The notes: generated by a model from the letters alone, not told the origin. A stretch of DNA of 64,000 nucleotides from Planctomycetales bacterium 10988 (GCA_009664345.1 CP043547.1:6228709-6292708), one strand, 5' to 3'; positions 46,001 to 54,118 are shown, numbered from the stretch's first letter. Program-made: numbers and translations.

Positions 46001-46211
46001 ACCTAGTGAGGCTTTGCTTTGGGAAGCGAAGATCGAAGCGGGAAAATGCGCTTATCATCTTGGCCATCCAACCGCGGCTCGTTCCCTTTGGCAAGAGGTG
46101 ACGGAAAAGGCCCCGCCTCATCATCGACAAGCTGCGGTTGCTCAAGGTCTTTTGCGCTGCACAGGTTGGGAGCGGCTTGGTCTGCAACCTTCGACTGCCG
46201 ATCGAAAATAA
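43065..46211 (+). CDS. Large secreted TPR protein (YbgF/CpoB-like role suggested by context)
   Basis: A 1048-aa protein with a signal peptide of about 30 residues (FFLLTLGSLLCLSSHLLAE) and an AGAGAGG-like ribosome site (AGAGAGG) before the ATG. The rest is an almost continuous array of TPR-type helix pairs, with motifs such as AAEHFKSFLINTPEHPRLDDAAFYLAE, YERANQIYQIFLEEA, LARLAHLLDTLEENEESARLYRELLEDY and EARYSLAKTAYQAQKLEEA in pieces. It would act as an extracytoplasmic scaffold. The neighbourhood (TolQ, TolR and TonB-like genes downstream) parallels the place of YbgF in Tol-Pal operons, but similarity is structural only. A gap of 278 bp separates it from the TolQ gene. Confidence 0.85.
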   Translation: METARLPLQLSRFFLLTLGSLLCLSSHLLAEDTPDEVFALAKGHYIAGDWQSAAEHFKSFLINTPEHPRLDDAAFYLAESYHQLQQYERANQIYQIFLEEASGHTSTKRALFRLCETYYFLENFKQAERTLHRFEIEYPADPLLGKLWLLQGFHELDRQAWSSAEDYFSRTLATFPETPLAIKARFGLAEYHQQVKQKPKAIEVYQAILAEGTVAEQAEARFLLGKLQLDLQQFDSALESLETFVQSNPKAPQVPEAHRLIAWIYLKEQRYQEAEALLEQQSITAENEQEVRFGLAECALHSLGWAEAQTHLEALSKQESVSPKVRREIFANLERVFYEQQNWPALLSQIERSSQDLPLEKFSSERISRALTAAKLLEKWDLAHQFATTLLASKTTLNDPSEITLLKGKALFELGKYPEALATLNGLETENPRQSLERDLLIALTWQSQAKLDQAAEVFFRWEQRILNDPEILQENAFMAGKLLLFCSRHYANQGRIAEAECLLERVAKLLETIKEPEDRASLTAAHRWEENRLLALQNRFLEVWKRLDQQASLDDSSPLREQLLLAERAFDANQYTWCERFANRIYQRAEAEDLELRRDALGWLVRASFALEDWERTSELLADYFQYPSDTEELAEFWLMEAQTFEQMKKTPAALHRYMMTLDYYPHHPIYGEALARLAHLLDTLEENEESARLYRELLEDYDQHLELGAKLDSKDRYLYQAAWVELECMNREQAITWFRELSANYPNSPHIQEARYSLAKTAYQAQKLEEAVHLTQVLLSHPLSDELHQNGLYLDGLLQIQLKDWEAAAYSFDQLNQRFPLNPWQITVRYWLGRSLLNAQANEEALEAWSALSLETELSRAAKTTAEEKLLQLAQFGMIELQLKLRRAEEAEQSAGAWIATYPESTRLAQVYYLKAQAYIQQQAWSDARESLALALEKSEKSETWRASAQKQLADMFFQQGALEMAKEEYLKVGHFQPSEALLWEAKIEAGKCAYHLGHPTAARSLWQEVTEKAPPHHRQAAVAQGLLRCTGWERLGLQPSTADRK

Positions 46212-46489
46212 GACCAGCCAGCTCCTTTCCCTTCCCGAATGGCTGCACTGCCCTAGCACGTTTGGACAATATTTGCGAAAACTTGCGGTAGCTTCAGGAA
46301 CTCTTCAAGCAAAATAAATACGCACTTGTTTGAACCTTTTATCGTTCAAAACGTTATAGTAGTAGATATCCATCGAATCCAACGGGCTTTCATTTCGGAA
46401 GGGAAGACCTTTCTCAACGGACTTCCTTAAGAAAAGCTCTAGGAATCTTCTCGTTTGGCAATTCACACGATCCTTAGAGGATGCGTTCG

Positions 46490-47407
46490 ATGCAATGTTT
46501 TCGTGCTCGGCACACTCTTCCTATCTTATTACTTCCCATCTGTTTATGGTGTTTCTTTCCCGCCGCAGGATCGATTCTCTTTGGTCAAGAAACCCAGGAA
46601 ACCGTGGAAGAACCCGCTCCGGTAACTCCTCCGACGAACGGCATTCCGAGCCTGTCCCTATTCGGTAATGGGCAAGATGCACCGATTTCCAGCTTGCTTG
46701 ATATTATCACGCAAGGGGGCTATTTAATGGTCCCCATCGTCGCCAGTTCGTTTCTGCTCATCCTCTTCGTGTTGGAAAGATTCATCAGTTTACGTCATAG
46801 CCGAGTGATCCCTAAACCCTTTGTCAAGCGTTTCTTACATCAATTACGAGAGCAGTCGCTCGATAAAGAATCGGCCCTCGAAGCTTGCCGCGTAAGTGGT
46901 TCGCCGGTCGCGAAAGTCTTCGAACATGCCGTGTTGAAATGGGGACGCTCCGGAGTAGAAGTTGAACAGGCCCTCCTCGATGGAGGTGAGCGGGTGGTCC
47001 ATTCGTTGCGGCGATATCTTCGTGTGATTAACGGAGTTGCGACCGTGACGCCGTTGTTGGGGTTGTTGGGAACCGTCGTCGGGATGATCAACGCTTTCAA
47101 TGCGATTGCTACCAGTCAAGCGATGGGGCGACCGGAACTCCTAGCAGGCGGGATTTCTCAGGCATTGTTGACCACCGCCGCTGGTCTGACCGTCGCGATT
47201 CCGGCCTTGATTTTCTATATGTATTTTGTGAGTCGGGTCGATCGGTTGATTGTTGAAATCGATGCTTTAGGGCAAGAAGTCGTCCATCTTATCTCCGCCG
47301 AAGGCCTGGAAGAGTTGGAAAATGAAACGGATTCAAGCCGCGACAGCACTTCGACCAAGTCCTCCGGGCGTTCCACCAAGTCCAGCAAATCCGTCGGGGC
47401 TGCCTAA
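46490..47407 (+). CDS. MotA/TolQ/ExbB proton channel family protein
   Basis: A 305-aa membrane protein. The ATG at 46490 is chosen because AGAGG lies 9 nt upstream; the in-frame ATG at 46481 is directly next to that site. The N-terminus is a signal peptide or anchor (LPILLLPICLWCFFPAAGS). A first TM follows (YLMVPIVASSFLLILFVLERF). The conserved TolQ core has VINGVATVTPLLGLLGTVVGMINAF and LLTTAAGLTVAIPALIFYMYF, which form the proton path. A Ser/Thr/Lys-rich tail ends the protein. With TolR/ExbD it makes a proton-driven motor that energises a TonB- or TolA-like partner. Confidence 0.95.
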   Translation: MQCFRARHTLPILLLPICLWCFFPAAGSILFGQETQETVEEPAPVTPPTNGIPSLSLFGNGQDAPISSLLDIITQGGYLMVPIVASSFLLILFVLERFISLRHSRVIPKPFVKRFLHQLREQSLDKESALEACRVSGSPVAKVFEHAVLKWGRSGVEVEQALLDGGERVVHSLRRYLRVINGVATVTPLLGLLGTVVGMINAFNAIATSQAMGRPELLAGGISQALLTTAAGLTVAIPALIFYMYFVSRVDRLIVEIDALGQEVVHLISAEGLEELENETDSSRDSTSTKSSGRSTKSSKSVGAA

Positions 47408-47543
47408 TCTTTCTTTGCAACCGTCTGTCTTATCTGGTCTTTCGATCATTGGCGAATGGGAACTTCAAACACCTCTCGTTCCATTGTGTTTAAAAGCAAC
47501 GATCAACCTCGAATCGTGATTGTTCCAAAAGGGAAGAAGCAAC

Positions 47544-47954
47544 ATGCCGCTGAAAACTCACCTCGATGAGCAGCCAGGGATCAACCTGACGCCGATGATC
47601 GATGTTGTCTTCTTGCTCATTATCTTCTTCATGGTCGGGACCAAATTCGCCGAGATGGAGCGTTCGATTGGTCTGCAAATCCCTGAAGTTTCCGATCAAG
47701 GGGTGTTAAAAGACCCGCCGCCGGCCCTTGTGGTGAATGTCTATTCGGATGGCGAATTGACTCTCGATCGCAAGTCGGTCTCTTTACAAGAATTGGGAAC
47801 GGAACTGCAAGCCACGCGGCAGGAGCATCCGGCTACAAGTGTCGTTGTGCGGGGCGATGGCAAGACTTCTTATCAGCGAATCGCGGAAGTGATGAATGTC
47901 TGTCGGCAGGCCGGGATCAAAGACCTCGGCATGGCCGTCCGTTTAGAACCTTAA
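47544..47954 (+). CDS. ExbD/TolR-family protein
   Basis: A 136-aa partner of the TolQ/ExbB protein. The ATG at 47544 (GGAAGA upstream) is preferred over a TTG at 47520. The N-terminal segment INLTPMIDVVFLLIIFFMVGTKF includes the essential Asp of the transmembrane helix. The periplasmic domain follows (LVVNVYSDGELTLDRKSVSL, VVVRGDGKTSYQRIAEVMNVCRQAGI). It ends 12 bp before the next gene, so the two are translationally linked. Confidence 0.95.
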   Translation: MPLKTHLDEQPGINLTPMIDVVFLLIIFFMVGTKFAEMERSIGLQIPEVSDQGVLKDPPPALVVNVYSDGELTLDRKSVSLQELGTELQATRQEHPATSVVVRGDGKTSYQRIAEVMNVCRQAGIKDLGMAVRLEP

Positions 47955-47966
47955 TCGAGAACCTTG

Positions 47967-50072
47967 ATGTTCGATTTTCTTCAATTCGATCAATTTCTTG
48001 ATTTCTTCACTCCGGCCCGGATCACCTGGTCAGTGCTGTTGTCGCTGACGATATTGCTGTTGCTTTTGACCCGGACAAGATGGGGACATTCCAAACCGCT
48101 GCGGAAATGTGCCTTCGCTTCGTTGATTGTTCATCTAGTCATTGCCGGATATTTTGCTACCGTCCCGCTGACGCTGACCCCCGGCGATGCCCGAGAAGAA
48201 GTGATTCAAGTCAGCCATTTTGAAACTTTTGAAGCGGAAAGTCTCGATTCGCCGCTGCCGGAAAAAACTCCCGCTCCCGAAGAAACTCCTGCGGAAGAGC
48301 TTCCACAACAGACGATCCCAGAGCCTGAGCCGGAACCGACTCCCGAACCAGAACCTGAACCAGAACCTGAACCAAAACCGGAGGAAGTCCCGCTTTCGGA
48401 GAGTTCGCCAGAACTTTTTCAAGAAACCAAACCAAGTCCGAAGATCGAGCCGAAGCCGGAAAAGCCGCTGTTGAGCGAACGCCCCAACGAGCCATTGACG
48501 CCGAGGGAGACCCCGCTGACGCGTCCCGAAGTTCCGCTTCGCCGGAAGCCTACGACCCCGGAAACGCCGGTTTCCTCCGAAGTGACCGCGACCCCTTCAC
48601 AACCCACTTTGTCACGGAGACCGCCGGAACTGCCACCAACCCGAGAGCCGCTTGGACCACCTGACATTTCGGGAATGGAGTCTTCCAATCCAGAAGCCCC
48701 AAAAACGAATCCTAAGGAATTAGAACAATCCGAATTGGTCAAACCGATCGAAGTGGTCGAGACTTCTGAGGAAGCAAGCGACCCCGCTCCGCAAAGCGAA
48801 TGGGTACGCGGCGAACTCCCAAGCCCGACCCGAATGCCTAGCCGACCACCGAGCAGCGAAGGGTTAACGCCTTCTCGACCCGTTTCGAATCCACTTCCGC
48901 CCCCGATTTCTCGACCAGGATTTGAGCCAAGACCGCCGTCGCTCCCTACTCCATCGCGTTCGGAACTGACGACCGTTGATCCGCTGCCCGCTCCAGAAAT
49001 CGGAACCGATCGGCCAGAGATCTATCGCGGACGAACGGCACCCAATCGGCAAGAACTCGTCGAGCAACAAGGGGGAAGCAGCGAAACCGAAGCAGCCGTG
49101 CAGGCGGCCTTGGAGTGGCTTGCCATGCATCAAGAGATCGATGGCAACTGGTCAGCCCGCCGTTTTCAAGGAGGCCGTGAATGGCGAGTCGGAGGCCAGA
49201 ACCGTGAAGGTGCCGGGGCCAAAGCAGATGCCGGAGTCACAGGCTTGGCATTGCTGGCTTTCTTGGGAGCCGGCTTCACGCATCAAGAAGGAAAGTATAA
49301 AGAGACCGTTCAGCGTGGCCTTCGCTATTTGATTGAAATTCAAAAGACAGATGGTTCCCTCGGCGGAGATGCGAATCTTTATGCAGCCATGTACTGTCAC
49401 GCGATGGCGAGCTTTGCCATGAGTGAATGCTTTGCAATCACGCAAGACCCCGATCTTGAGATGCCGGTCCGTCGGGCGATTGGATATACGCTTTCTTCAC
49501 AAAATCTCACCGATGGAAGCTGGCGATATCAACCCGGCGACACCGGAGACACCAGCCTGCTAGGTTGGCAACTCATGGCCCTCAAGTCGGCTCATTTGGC
49601 AGGGATCGCTATGCCGCAAAATTCGCGAGAGGGGATGATTCGCTATCTCGGTCGTGCTGCCAAAGGCCGTTTTGGGGGACTTGCCGCCTATCGACCTGGC
49701 GAAGAAGCAAGTGTCACGATGTCCGCGGAGGCCCATCTTTGCAAGCATTTCTTGAACATTCCTCCCCAAACGCAGGCGACCGAAGAACTCTCCAACTACC
49801 TCCTGCAATCGCTGCCCCACTTGTCCAATCCAGACTATTATTATTGGTATTATGGAACGTTGGCCGCTCATCAATTGCCGGACCCGATTTGGCAAAAGTG
49901 GAATAAAGCCCTTGTGGGCGTGTTGGTTTCTCAGCAGCGAACTGATGGCACTTTGAAGGGAAGTTGGGACCCCAATAGTCGCTGGGGTGGCTACGGTGGC
50001 CGGGTTTACTCCACCGCGATGGGGGCACTTTGCCTCGAAGTCTATTATCGCTTCTTGCCCGTTTATGAATAA
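47967..50072 (+). CDS. TonB-like proline-rich protein fused to a QW-repeat (prenyltransferase/squalene-cyclase-fold) domain
   Basis: A 701-aa protein. Residues about 20-36 and 50-70 are transmembrane. A long Pro/Glu-rich region (about 85-370) follows, with EPEPEP runs that recall TonB's rigid periplasmic spacer. The C-terminal domain (about 375-700) has four QW-like motifs: ALEWLAMHQEIDGNW, GLRYLIEIQKTDGSL, AIGYTLSSQNLTDGSW and ALVGVLVSQQRTDGTLKGSW, as in alpha/alpha-barrel terpenoid cyclase and prenyltransferase folds. It lacks an obvious DxDD cyclase motif. It is 12 bp downstream of the ExbD-like gene. I infer a motor-driven protein whose end domain replaces TonB's usual C-terminal fold. 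Confidence 0.85.
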   Translation: MFDFLQFDQFLDFFTPARITWSVLLSLTILLLLLTRTRWGHSKPLRKCAFASLIVHLVIAGYFATVPLTLTPGDAREEVIQVSHFETFEAESLDSPLPEKTPAPEETPAEELPQQTIPEPEPEPTPEPEPEPEPEPKPEEVPLSESSPELFQETKPSPKIEPKPEKPLLSERPNEPLTPRETPLTRPEVPLRRKPTTPETPVSSEVTATPSQPTLSRRPPELPPTREPLGPPDISGMESSNPEAPKTNPKELEQSELVKPIEVVETSEEASDPAPQSEWVRGELPSPTRMPSRPPSSEGLTPSRPVSNPLPPPISRPGFEPRPPSLPTPSRSELTTVDPLPAPEIGTDRPEIYRGRTAPNRQELVEQQGGSSETEAAVQAALEWLAMHQEIDGNWSARRFQGGREWRVGGQNREGAGAKADAGVTGLALLAFLGAGFTHQEGKYKETVQRGLRYLIEIQKTDGSLGGDANLYAAMYCHAMASFAMSECFAITQDPDLEMPVRRAIGYTLSSQNLTDGSWRYQPGDTGDTSLLGWQLMALKSAHLAGIAMPQNSREGMIRYLGRAAKGRFGGLAAYRPGEEASVTMSAEAHLCKHFLNIPPQTQATEELSNYLLQSLPHLSNPDYYYWYYGTLAAHQLPDPIWQKWNKALVGVLVSQQRTDGTLKGSWDPNSRWGGYGGRVYSTAMGALCLEVYYRFLPVYE

Positions 50073-50388
50073 TTCTCGGGAATGTAGGGAGATAGACGAA
50101 AAAGTCCGTTACTTTTTAGTAGGTTTCGCCAAGAGTATATTAGAGTGTCGCCCGCTCATCTGATCGAAGAGGTCGGCAAAAACACCGCCTCTTGTTACAT
50201 CAACAAACTTTGATTTATTTTCGAAGATCGTTTGACACGCTGCCGCGTGGTGGTAAAATAATAGCTGGCGAATCATCTACCTTGCCTTCCTCTAGTTTCT
50301 GTTCACGAAGCTTGTGAACTCAAATCACCTAACTCGTTTTAAATTCTACGTTTAGGTTGATTGTAATATAATTGAATTTTGAGATGAG
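50073..50388. other. Intergenic region upstream of tatA genes
   Basis: About 315 bp without a recognised gene. A hairpin at 50168-50192 (AGAGG-CGG paired with CCG-CCTCT) is present, but no T-run follows. The promoter of the first TatA gene should be near the right end. Confidence 0.4.
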
Positions 50389-50601
50389 ATGGATCCTATG
50401 AGCCTAGCTTTTATCTCCCCCGGCCCTGTCGAATTGATTATTATCGGGGTGATTATTTTATTACTGTTTGGTACCCGCCTTCCCAGCGTGATGCGATCGC
50501 TAGGGATTGGAATCAAAGAATTCCAAGAAGGGGTCAAAAGTGGCGGAATTGAAGACGCCAAAGCCAAAAGTAACTCCGGTTCTTCGAATCAAGATAATTA
50601 A
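50389..50601 (+). CDS. tatA: Twin-arginine translocase subunit TatA-type, first copy
   Basis: A 70-aa protein of the TatA/E family. A short extracytoplasmic N-terminus leads to one transmembrane helix (VELIIIGVIILLLFG), the hinge (TRLPSVMRSLG) and an amphipathic helix (GIKEFQEGVKSG), then a polar tail. It forms the Tat pore for folded proteins. An internal ATG at residue 4 is an alternative start. Another TatA-type gene follows 148 bp later, and no tatC is in the window. Confidence 0.93.
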   Translation: MDPMSLAFISPGPVELIIIGVIILLLFGTRLPSVMRSLGIGIKEFQEGVKSGGIEDAKAKSNSGSSNQDN

Positions 50602-50749
50602 TGCCCACGTTGCTTTATTCCTGCATTTTTTCTTCGTTGAGTCGCTGAAATTCCGCGAAGATTTTAGGAACTTCCCTGGCAAGAAGGCGTATTAAAGAGT
50701 GTAGCTTAGACCCTATTTTAACGACCAAACCATACAAGAGGAGAGAACA

Positions 50750-51028
50750 ATGTTTACACCTGGCCCAATGGAAATGTTGATTATCGGGGTCATTGCCGTT
50801 TTGCTGTTCGGCAAGCGTTTGCCGGAAGTTGGCCGCTCGCTCGGAAAAGGCTTCTGGGAATTCAAACGAGGCCTGACCGGCATTCAAGACGAAATGGACA
50901 ATGCCAGCCGACCTTCGGCTCCTGCCCGCAGCCAATCCTATGATTCGGCCGACGACTATGATGAAGTCTCCGTGCCGAAATTCGAACCGCCGACCTCGGC
51001 TCCGCAAGAAAACGCAGCCAAGGTCTAA
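50750..51028 (+). CDS. tatA: Twin-arginine translocase subunit TatA-type, second copy
   Basis: A 92-aa TatA/B-like protein with a strong ribosome site (GAGGAGAG). The membrane helix MEMLIIGVIAVLLFG is followed by KRLPEVGRSLG and an amphipathic helix (KGFWEFKRGLTGIQDEMDNA). The C-terminal tail is longer than in the first copy and acidic (DSADDYDEVS), slightly TatB-like. The pair may make a mixed TatA or TatAB arrangement. Confidence 0.93.
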   Translation: MFTPGPMEMLIIGVIAVLLFGKRLPEVGRSLGKGFWEFKRGLTGIQDEMDNASRPSAPARSQSYDSADDYDEVSVPKFEPPTSAPQENAAKV

Positions 51029-51144
51029 TCACCTACCTTGTCGAAAAAATTTGCCTCGCTTTGAGAACCAACGCGTTGCCATTCTTGTCTTTCGCACATA
51101 GATCATTAGAATGGCAACGAACGGCTTTTCGATAAGTCTTATTA

Positions 51145-51218
51145 GGGCGATTAGCTCAGTTGGTTAGAGCGCTATCTTCACACGGTAGAGGTCACTGGTT
51201 CGAATCCAGTATCGCCCA
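51145..51218 (+). tRNA. tRNA-Val (anticodon CAC)
   Basis: A 74-nt cloverleaf: acceptor GGGCGAT pairing with ATCGCCC, D-arm GCTC/GAGC, anticodon stem CTATC/GGTAG with loop TTCACAC (anticodon CAC), variable loop AGGTC, T-arm ACTGG-TTCGAAT-CCAGT, discriminator A. CCA is not encoded. Its 3' end is duplicated at 52594-52616. Confidence 0.97.
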
Positions 51219-51220
51219 CT
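51197..51220 (+). other. Attachment site attL inside the tRNA-Val 3' end
   Basis: The bases from the T-loop to just past the acceptor stem recur at 52594-52616 (TCGAATCNAGTATCGCCCACT, one mismatch over 21 bp, one upstream indel). This is the usual place for integrases to recombine at tRNA genes. Confidence 0.7.
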
Positions 51221-51303
51221 TCTCCTTTCACTCTCAGACATCCTTCAATTAATTTAGGTCCGATCGATTCAAAGCATTTGTTTTGGATTCAGCCCTCAAT
51301 CTC

Positions 51304-51510
51304 CTATCCACGACGGGTAAATTCATAAGCCTGTTTTCGAGCTTTTTGCATCAGACGTATTCTCTCAAATCCTTTTTGAATTAGAAAATCAGCTTTCTCT
51401 GGGGTGTTAATATCTGAAGGATTGTCTAGAGCAGGATACAGACTCCAAAACTCTTCATATAGTGCCCTTGCCTCTGCCTCTTCTTGCTGACTTAGAGATT
51501 GCCTAGTCAT
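51304..51510 (-). CDS. Small hypothetical protein on the tRNA-Val islet
   Basis: A 68-aa, highly charged, helical protein (QQEEAEARALYEEFWSLYP, ADFLIQKGFERIRLMQKARKQAYEF). No signal peptide or membrane segment. I recognise no family. It lies 116 bp downstream of the DUF2971 gene on the same strand, within the tRNA-bounded islet, and may be co-transcribed with it. Confidence 0.6.
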   Translation of the reverse strand: MTRQSLSQQEEAEARALYEEFWSLYPALDNPSDINTPEKADFLIQKGFERIRLMQKARKQAYEFTRRG

Positions 51511-51626
51511 TTACAAATGATTCTCCAATTATGTGAGTTTAATTATCGATTTGAACCTGTGTATTGATCGTATCTGAACGCATTTTTTTACAAACTTAGG
51601 GTTTTTAATAATCCAATCTCATTGTG

Positions 51627-52448
51627 TTATAGAGGTGAGATTTTTACTCGAAATTCTTTAGGGGCCATTGATGCTTGAGCAAGCGGTATTTCTTTTTTCT
51701 GACAAACTTCTTTAAGATCTTCTTTGAACTTACCACAGCATTTTATACCTAAAATGACTCGTTTAATTGGAGCAGGTAGATTGCATTCCTGGTCGCCGTG
51801 ATCAGTTATCATTCTCCACTCCTTTTCATATGACCAACATTCTGCCTTATATCGCATCATAAGATCTCTAGTTTGACCGTCTCTATGTATCAACATCTTT
51901 CCTAAATCAATAACAGGGTACAACGAACTATATGTTACAGGTGAACATAATCCCTCATCTCCCAGAACCCCTCCTGAGTCTCGTTGAAACTCGATACAAA
52001 TACCTTCGTGGTTTTGGGCGTAATGCCCCCACATGAGGATAGAGTCTGGTACTTGGGTCAAACAGACTATGCCGGAATTCCTATTTTCATCATGTAATTT
52101 TTGAATTTCACTCTTTATTCTATCACTTTCGCTGTCTGTGAAAGTACCGTCTTCCTTAAAAATTGAGTCAGCGTACTGCTTTATTCCCTTTGGCCAGTTT
52201 TCTTGAGATCCATATGAGTGTTTTATAGCCTCGACCACGCTTTCCTCTGTAATATCTTTTGAAACAGTAAGATCGCAGTCAAAGGGATCATTAAAATGTT
52301 CTGGTTTTGCTGACCATAATCTTTCATTCTGGAAAATGTTAAGGGTAAAGTCGTTTGGGGGTCTGTATATATACAGATGTTTAATTTCTGGATGAATCAT
52401 AATTGTTTCAGCATAGGAGACATTAGAAAATAAGGAGAGTTTACCCAA
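51627..52448 (-). CDS. DUF2971 domain protein on the tRNA-Val islet
   Basis: A 273-aa soluble protein. Family landmarks are HLYIYRPPNDFTLNIFQNERLWSAKPEHFNDPFDC (N-terminal, read in pieces), VCLTQVPDSILMWGHYAQNHEGICIEF, and WSYEKEWRMITD. These match DUF2971, a family of unknown function often found in accessory and defence-gene contexts. The base composition is more AT-rich than the flanking core genes. The start is uncertain: MIHPEIKHLYIY, 17 codons in, is a good alternative. It sits between the tRNA-Val gene and the copied tRNA end, so it arrived by site-specific integration. Confidence 0.85.
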   Translation of the reverse strand: MGKLSLFSNVSYAETIMIHPEIKHLYIYRPPNDFTLNIFQNERLWSAKPEHFNDPFDCDLTVSKDITEESVVEAIKHSYGSQENWPKGIKQYADSIFKEDGTFTDSESDRIKSEIQKLHDENRNSGIVCLTQVPDSILMWGHYAQNHEGICIEFQRDSGGVLGDEGLCSPVTYSSLYPVIDLGKMLIHRDGQTRDLMMRYKAECWSYEKEWRMITDHGDQECNLPAPIKRVILGIKCCGKFKEDLKEVCQKKEIPLAQASMAPKEFRVKISPL

Positions 52449-52593
52449 TACGACTAATTATCATAACTAGTTTCTACTTTAAAAACAATAGTTGTCTGTG
52501 AGGGAATTGCCTAGATCTTTAGCTGATATCACAAAAGAAACTTTAATAGTTCTTAACCAAATTATTGTGTATTACTATTGAATACTATTAATA

Positions 52594-52616
52594 GGTCGAA
52601 TCTAGTATCGCCCACT
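52594..52616 (+). other. Attachment site attR, duplicate of the tRNA-Val 3' end
   Basis: A near-exact copy of tRNA-Val positions 51197-51220, with one C-to-T change and one missing T. It marks the right boundary of the 1.4-kb islet. Confidence 0.7.
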
Positions 52617-52649
52617 ACTCGACGATCAACGTTGTTAAGAATTCATAAA

Positions 52650-52692
52650 AAGAGCTTTGTCGGTCTTCCCCTGGACCACAAGGCTCTTTTTT
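52650..52692 (+). terminator. Rho-independent terminator, probably original tRNA-Val terminator
   Basis: AGAGCTTTGT and ACAAGGCTCT pair (with inner GGTC/GACC), followed by TTTTTT. It lies 34 bp after attR, where the terminator of the tRNA would have been before the islet inserted. Confidence 0.8.
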
Positions 52693-52974
52693 ATTGATAG
52701 GATGCGTTGAACAATAGGGAAATTTGGAACCAACTGGCCCAGATGTCCAAGTTCCGCAGGGCGAAGATCGGACCAAAAAGATGGCTTTTTCATTTTTCTG
52801 AAAGGTCCAAACGATAGGGAAAGAGAGGGAGAAAAGAGGATTTCGTAAGTTCTTGTAAATTCCAGGGATTAACTGACTTGACGGAAAGTCATTTCCCGGC
52901 TAACACTTCCTTTGCAGTAAAAAACAGTCAATTTCTGCGAAGTGGAAATCGCCTGCTCAAGGAATGGATCGAGT

Positions 52975-54111
52975 ATGAGAATCGGAGTCTCCCAACAACG
53001 GCTGATGCCTTCGCATCTTGGCAATTCACCGCTTGCCAGGGGGATGGTGACGATTCGCGATTTTTCCTCGACGTCGCAAGGGAAACGCTTTTACTTCACG
53101 GGTTCCAGCGAGTGCCAGGCGGAAGCGACCTCCATTCGTGTGGAAAATACCGACATCGGCAGACTCGAAGCGGTCTTGTTTATCGCCAGGGAGCCGCTTT
53201 CGATTCGGAAGTTGGCACAATTGGCAAATTTAGAGGATGGAACTGCCGCGCGAACCCTAGTCCAAGAACTGAATGAACGCTACGATTTACGGCATTCCGC
53301 GTTTCGTGTGGAAAAGGTCGCCGGTGGTTATCAACTATTGACCCGGCCGACCTATAGTAAATGGCTGCAACGAAGTCAGCCCAAAACGGAAACACCAACC
53401 CAGCTATCAACCCCTGCTCTGGAAACACTCTCGGTCGTCGCGTATCGCCAGCCAATCTTGAGGGCGGAACTCGAGGCGATTCGTGGCGTCAAATGTGGCG
53501 AAATTTTGCGACAATTACTCGAACGAGATTTGATTCGGATCGCCGGAAAGTCGAATGAACTAGGTAGACCCTTTTTCTACGCGACCACGAAAAAGTTTCT
53601 CCAGATGTTTGGGTTACAAGATATTGAGGACCTACCTCATTTTGATCGTTTATGTCGTAATCCCGAAGAAGAGCTAGAAGAATCTTCTGAGGAATTAGAA
53701 CCCGTTTCTCACAGTGGAACCTCTACTGACAACCCGCAAGCAAAGGATTCTGACGTGAAGTCCCAGCCGGAAGAATTCACTACCCACCTCGCTCCTGAAG
53801 ACGAAACCGCCACCTCCGTGCAAGTCCTGGAATCGATCGACGAGGATGATCTGGAAGAAGATGAATACGATGAATATGAAGTCGAAGAAGACGACGATGA
53901 GGAAGACGAAGACTACTGGGAAGAAGTAGACGACGAAGACGATGACGATGATGATTGGGATGACGACGACGAAGATGATGACGACGACTGGGATGACGAC
54001 GACGAAGACGATGATTGGGACGAGGATGAAGACGATGACTATGACGACGAGGACGAAGAAGACGACTACGATGACGAAGAGGATTGGGATGACGAAGAAG
54101 ATGATGACTAG
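52975..54111 (+). CDS. scpB: Segregation and condensation protein ScpB with very acidic C-terminal tail
   Basis: A 378-aa protein from the ATG at 52975 (an in-frame GTG at 52942 is less likely). The winged-helix ScpB core spans about residues 55-225: RLEAVLFIAREPLSIRKLAQL, FRVEKVAGGYQLLTRP, TPALETLSVVAYRQPILRAELEAIRGV and LGRPFFYATTKKFLQMFG. ScpB joins ScpA and SMC in chromosome condensation. The C-terminal ~90 residues are almost only Asp and Glu, with Trp and Tyr at intervals (DDDDDDWDDDDEDDDDDW type). The stop TAG lies exactly at the IS630 boundary, and the same stop is formed without the element. Confidence 0.93.
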   Translation: MRIGVSQQRLMPSHLGNSPLARGMVTIRDFSSTSQGKRFYFTGSSECQAEATSIRVENTDIGRLEAVLFIAREPLSIRKLAQLANLEDGTAARTLVQELNERYDLRHSAFRVEKVAGGYQLLTRPTYSKWLQRSQPKTETPTQLSTPALETLSVVAYRQPILRAELEAIRGVKCGEILRQLLERDLIRIAGKSNELGRPFFYATTKKFLQMFGLQDIEDLPHFDRLCRNPEEELEESSEELEPVSHSGTSTDNPQAKDSDVKSQPEEFTTHLAPEDETATSVQVLESIDEDDLEEDEYDEYEVEEDDDEEDEDYWEEVDDEDDDDDDWDDDDEDDDDDWDDDDEDDDWDEDEDDDYDDEDEEDDYDDEEDWDDEEDDD

Positions 54112-54118
54112 TGCTGTG

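Larger units (their letters stand above)
52449..52974. other. Right part of the tRNA islet and intergenic region before scpB
   Basis: It contains the duplicated tRNA end (52594-52616) and a terminator (52650-52692). No integrase or other gene was recognised. Right of the terminator is probably original chromosome and the scpB promoter. Confidence 0.5.
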
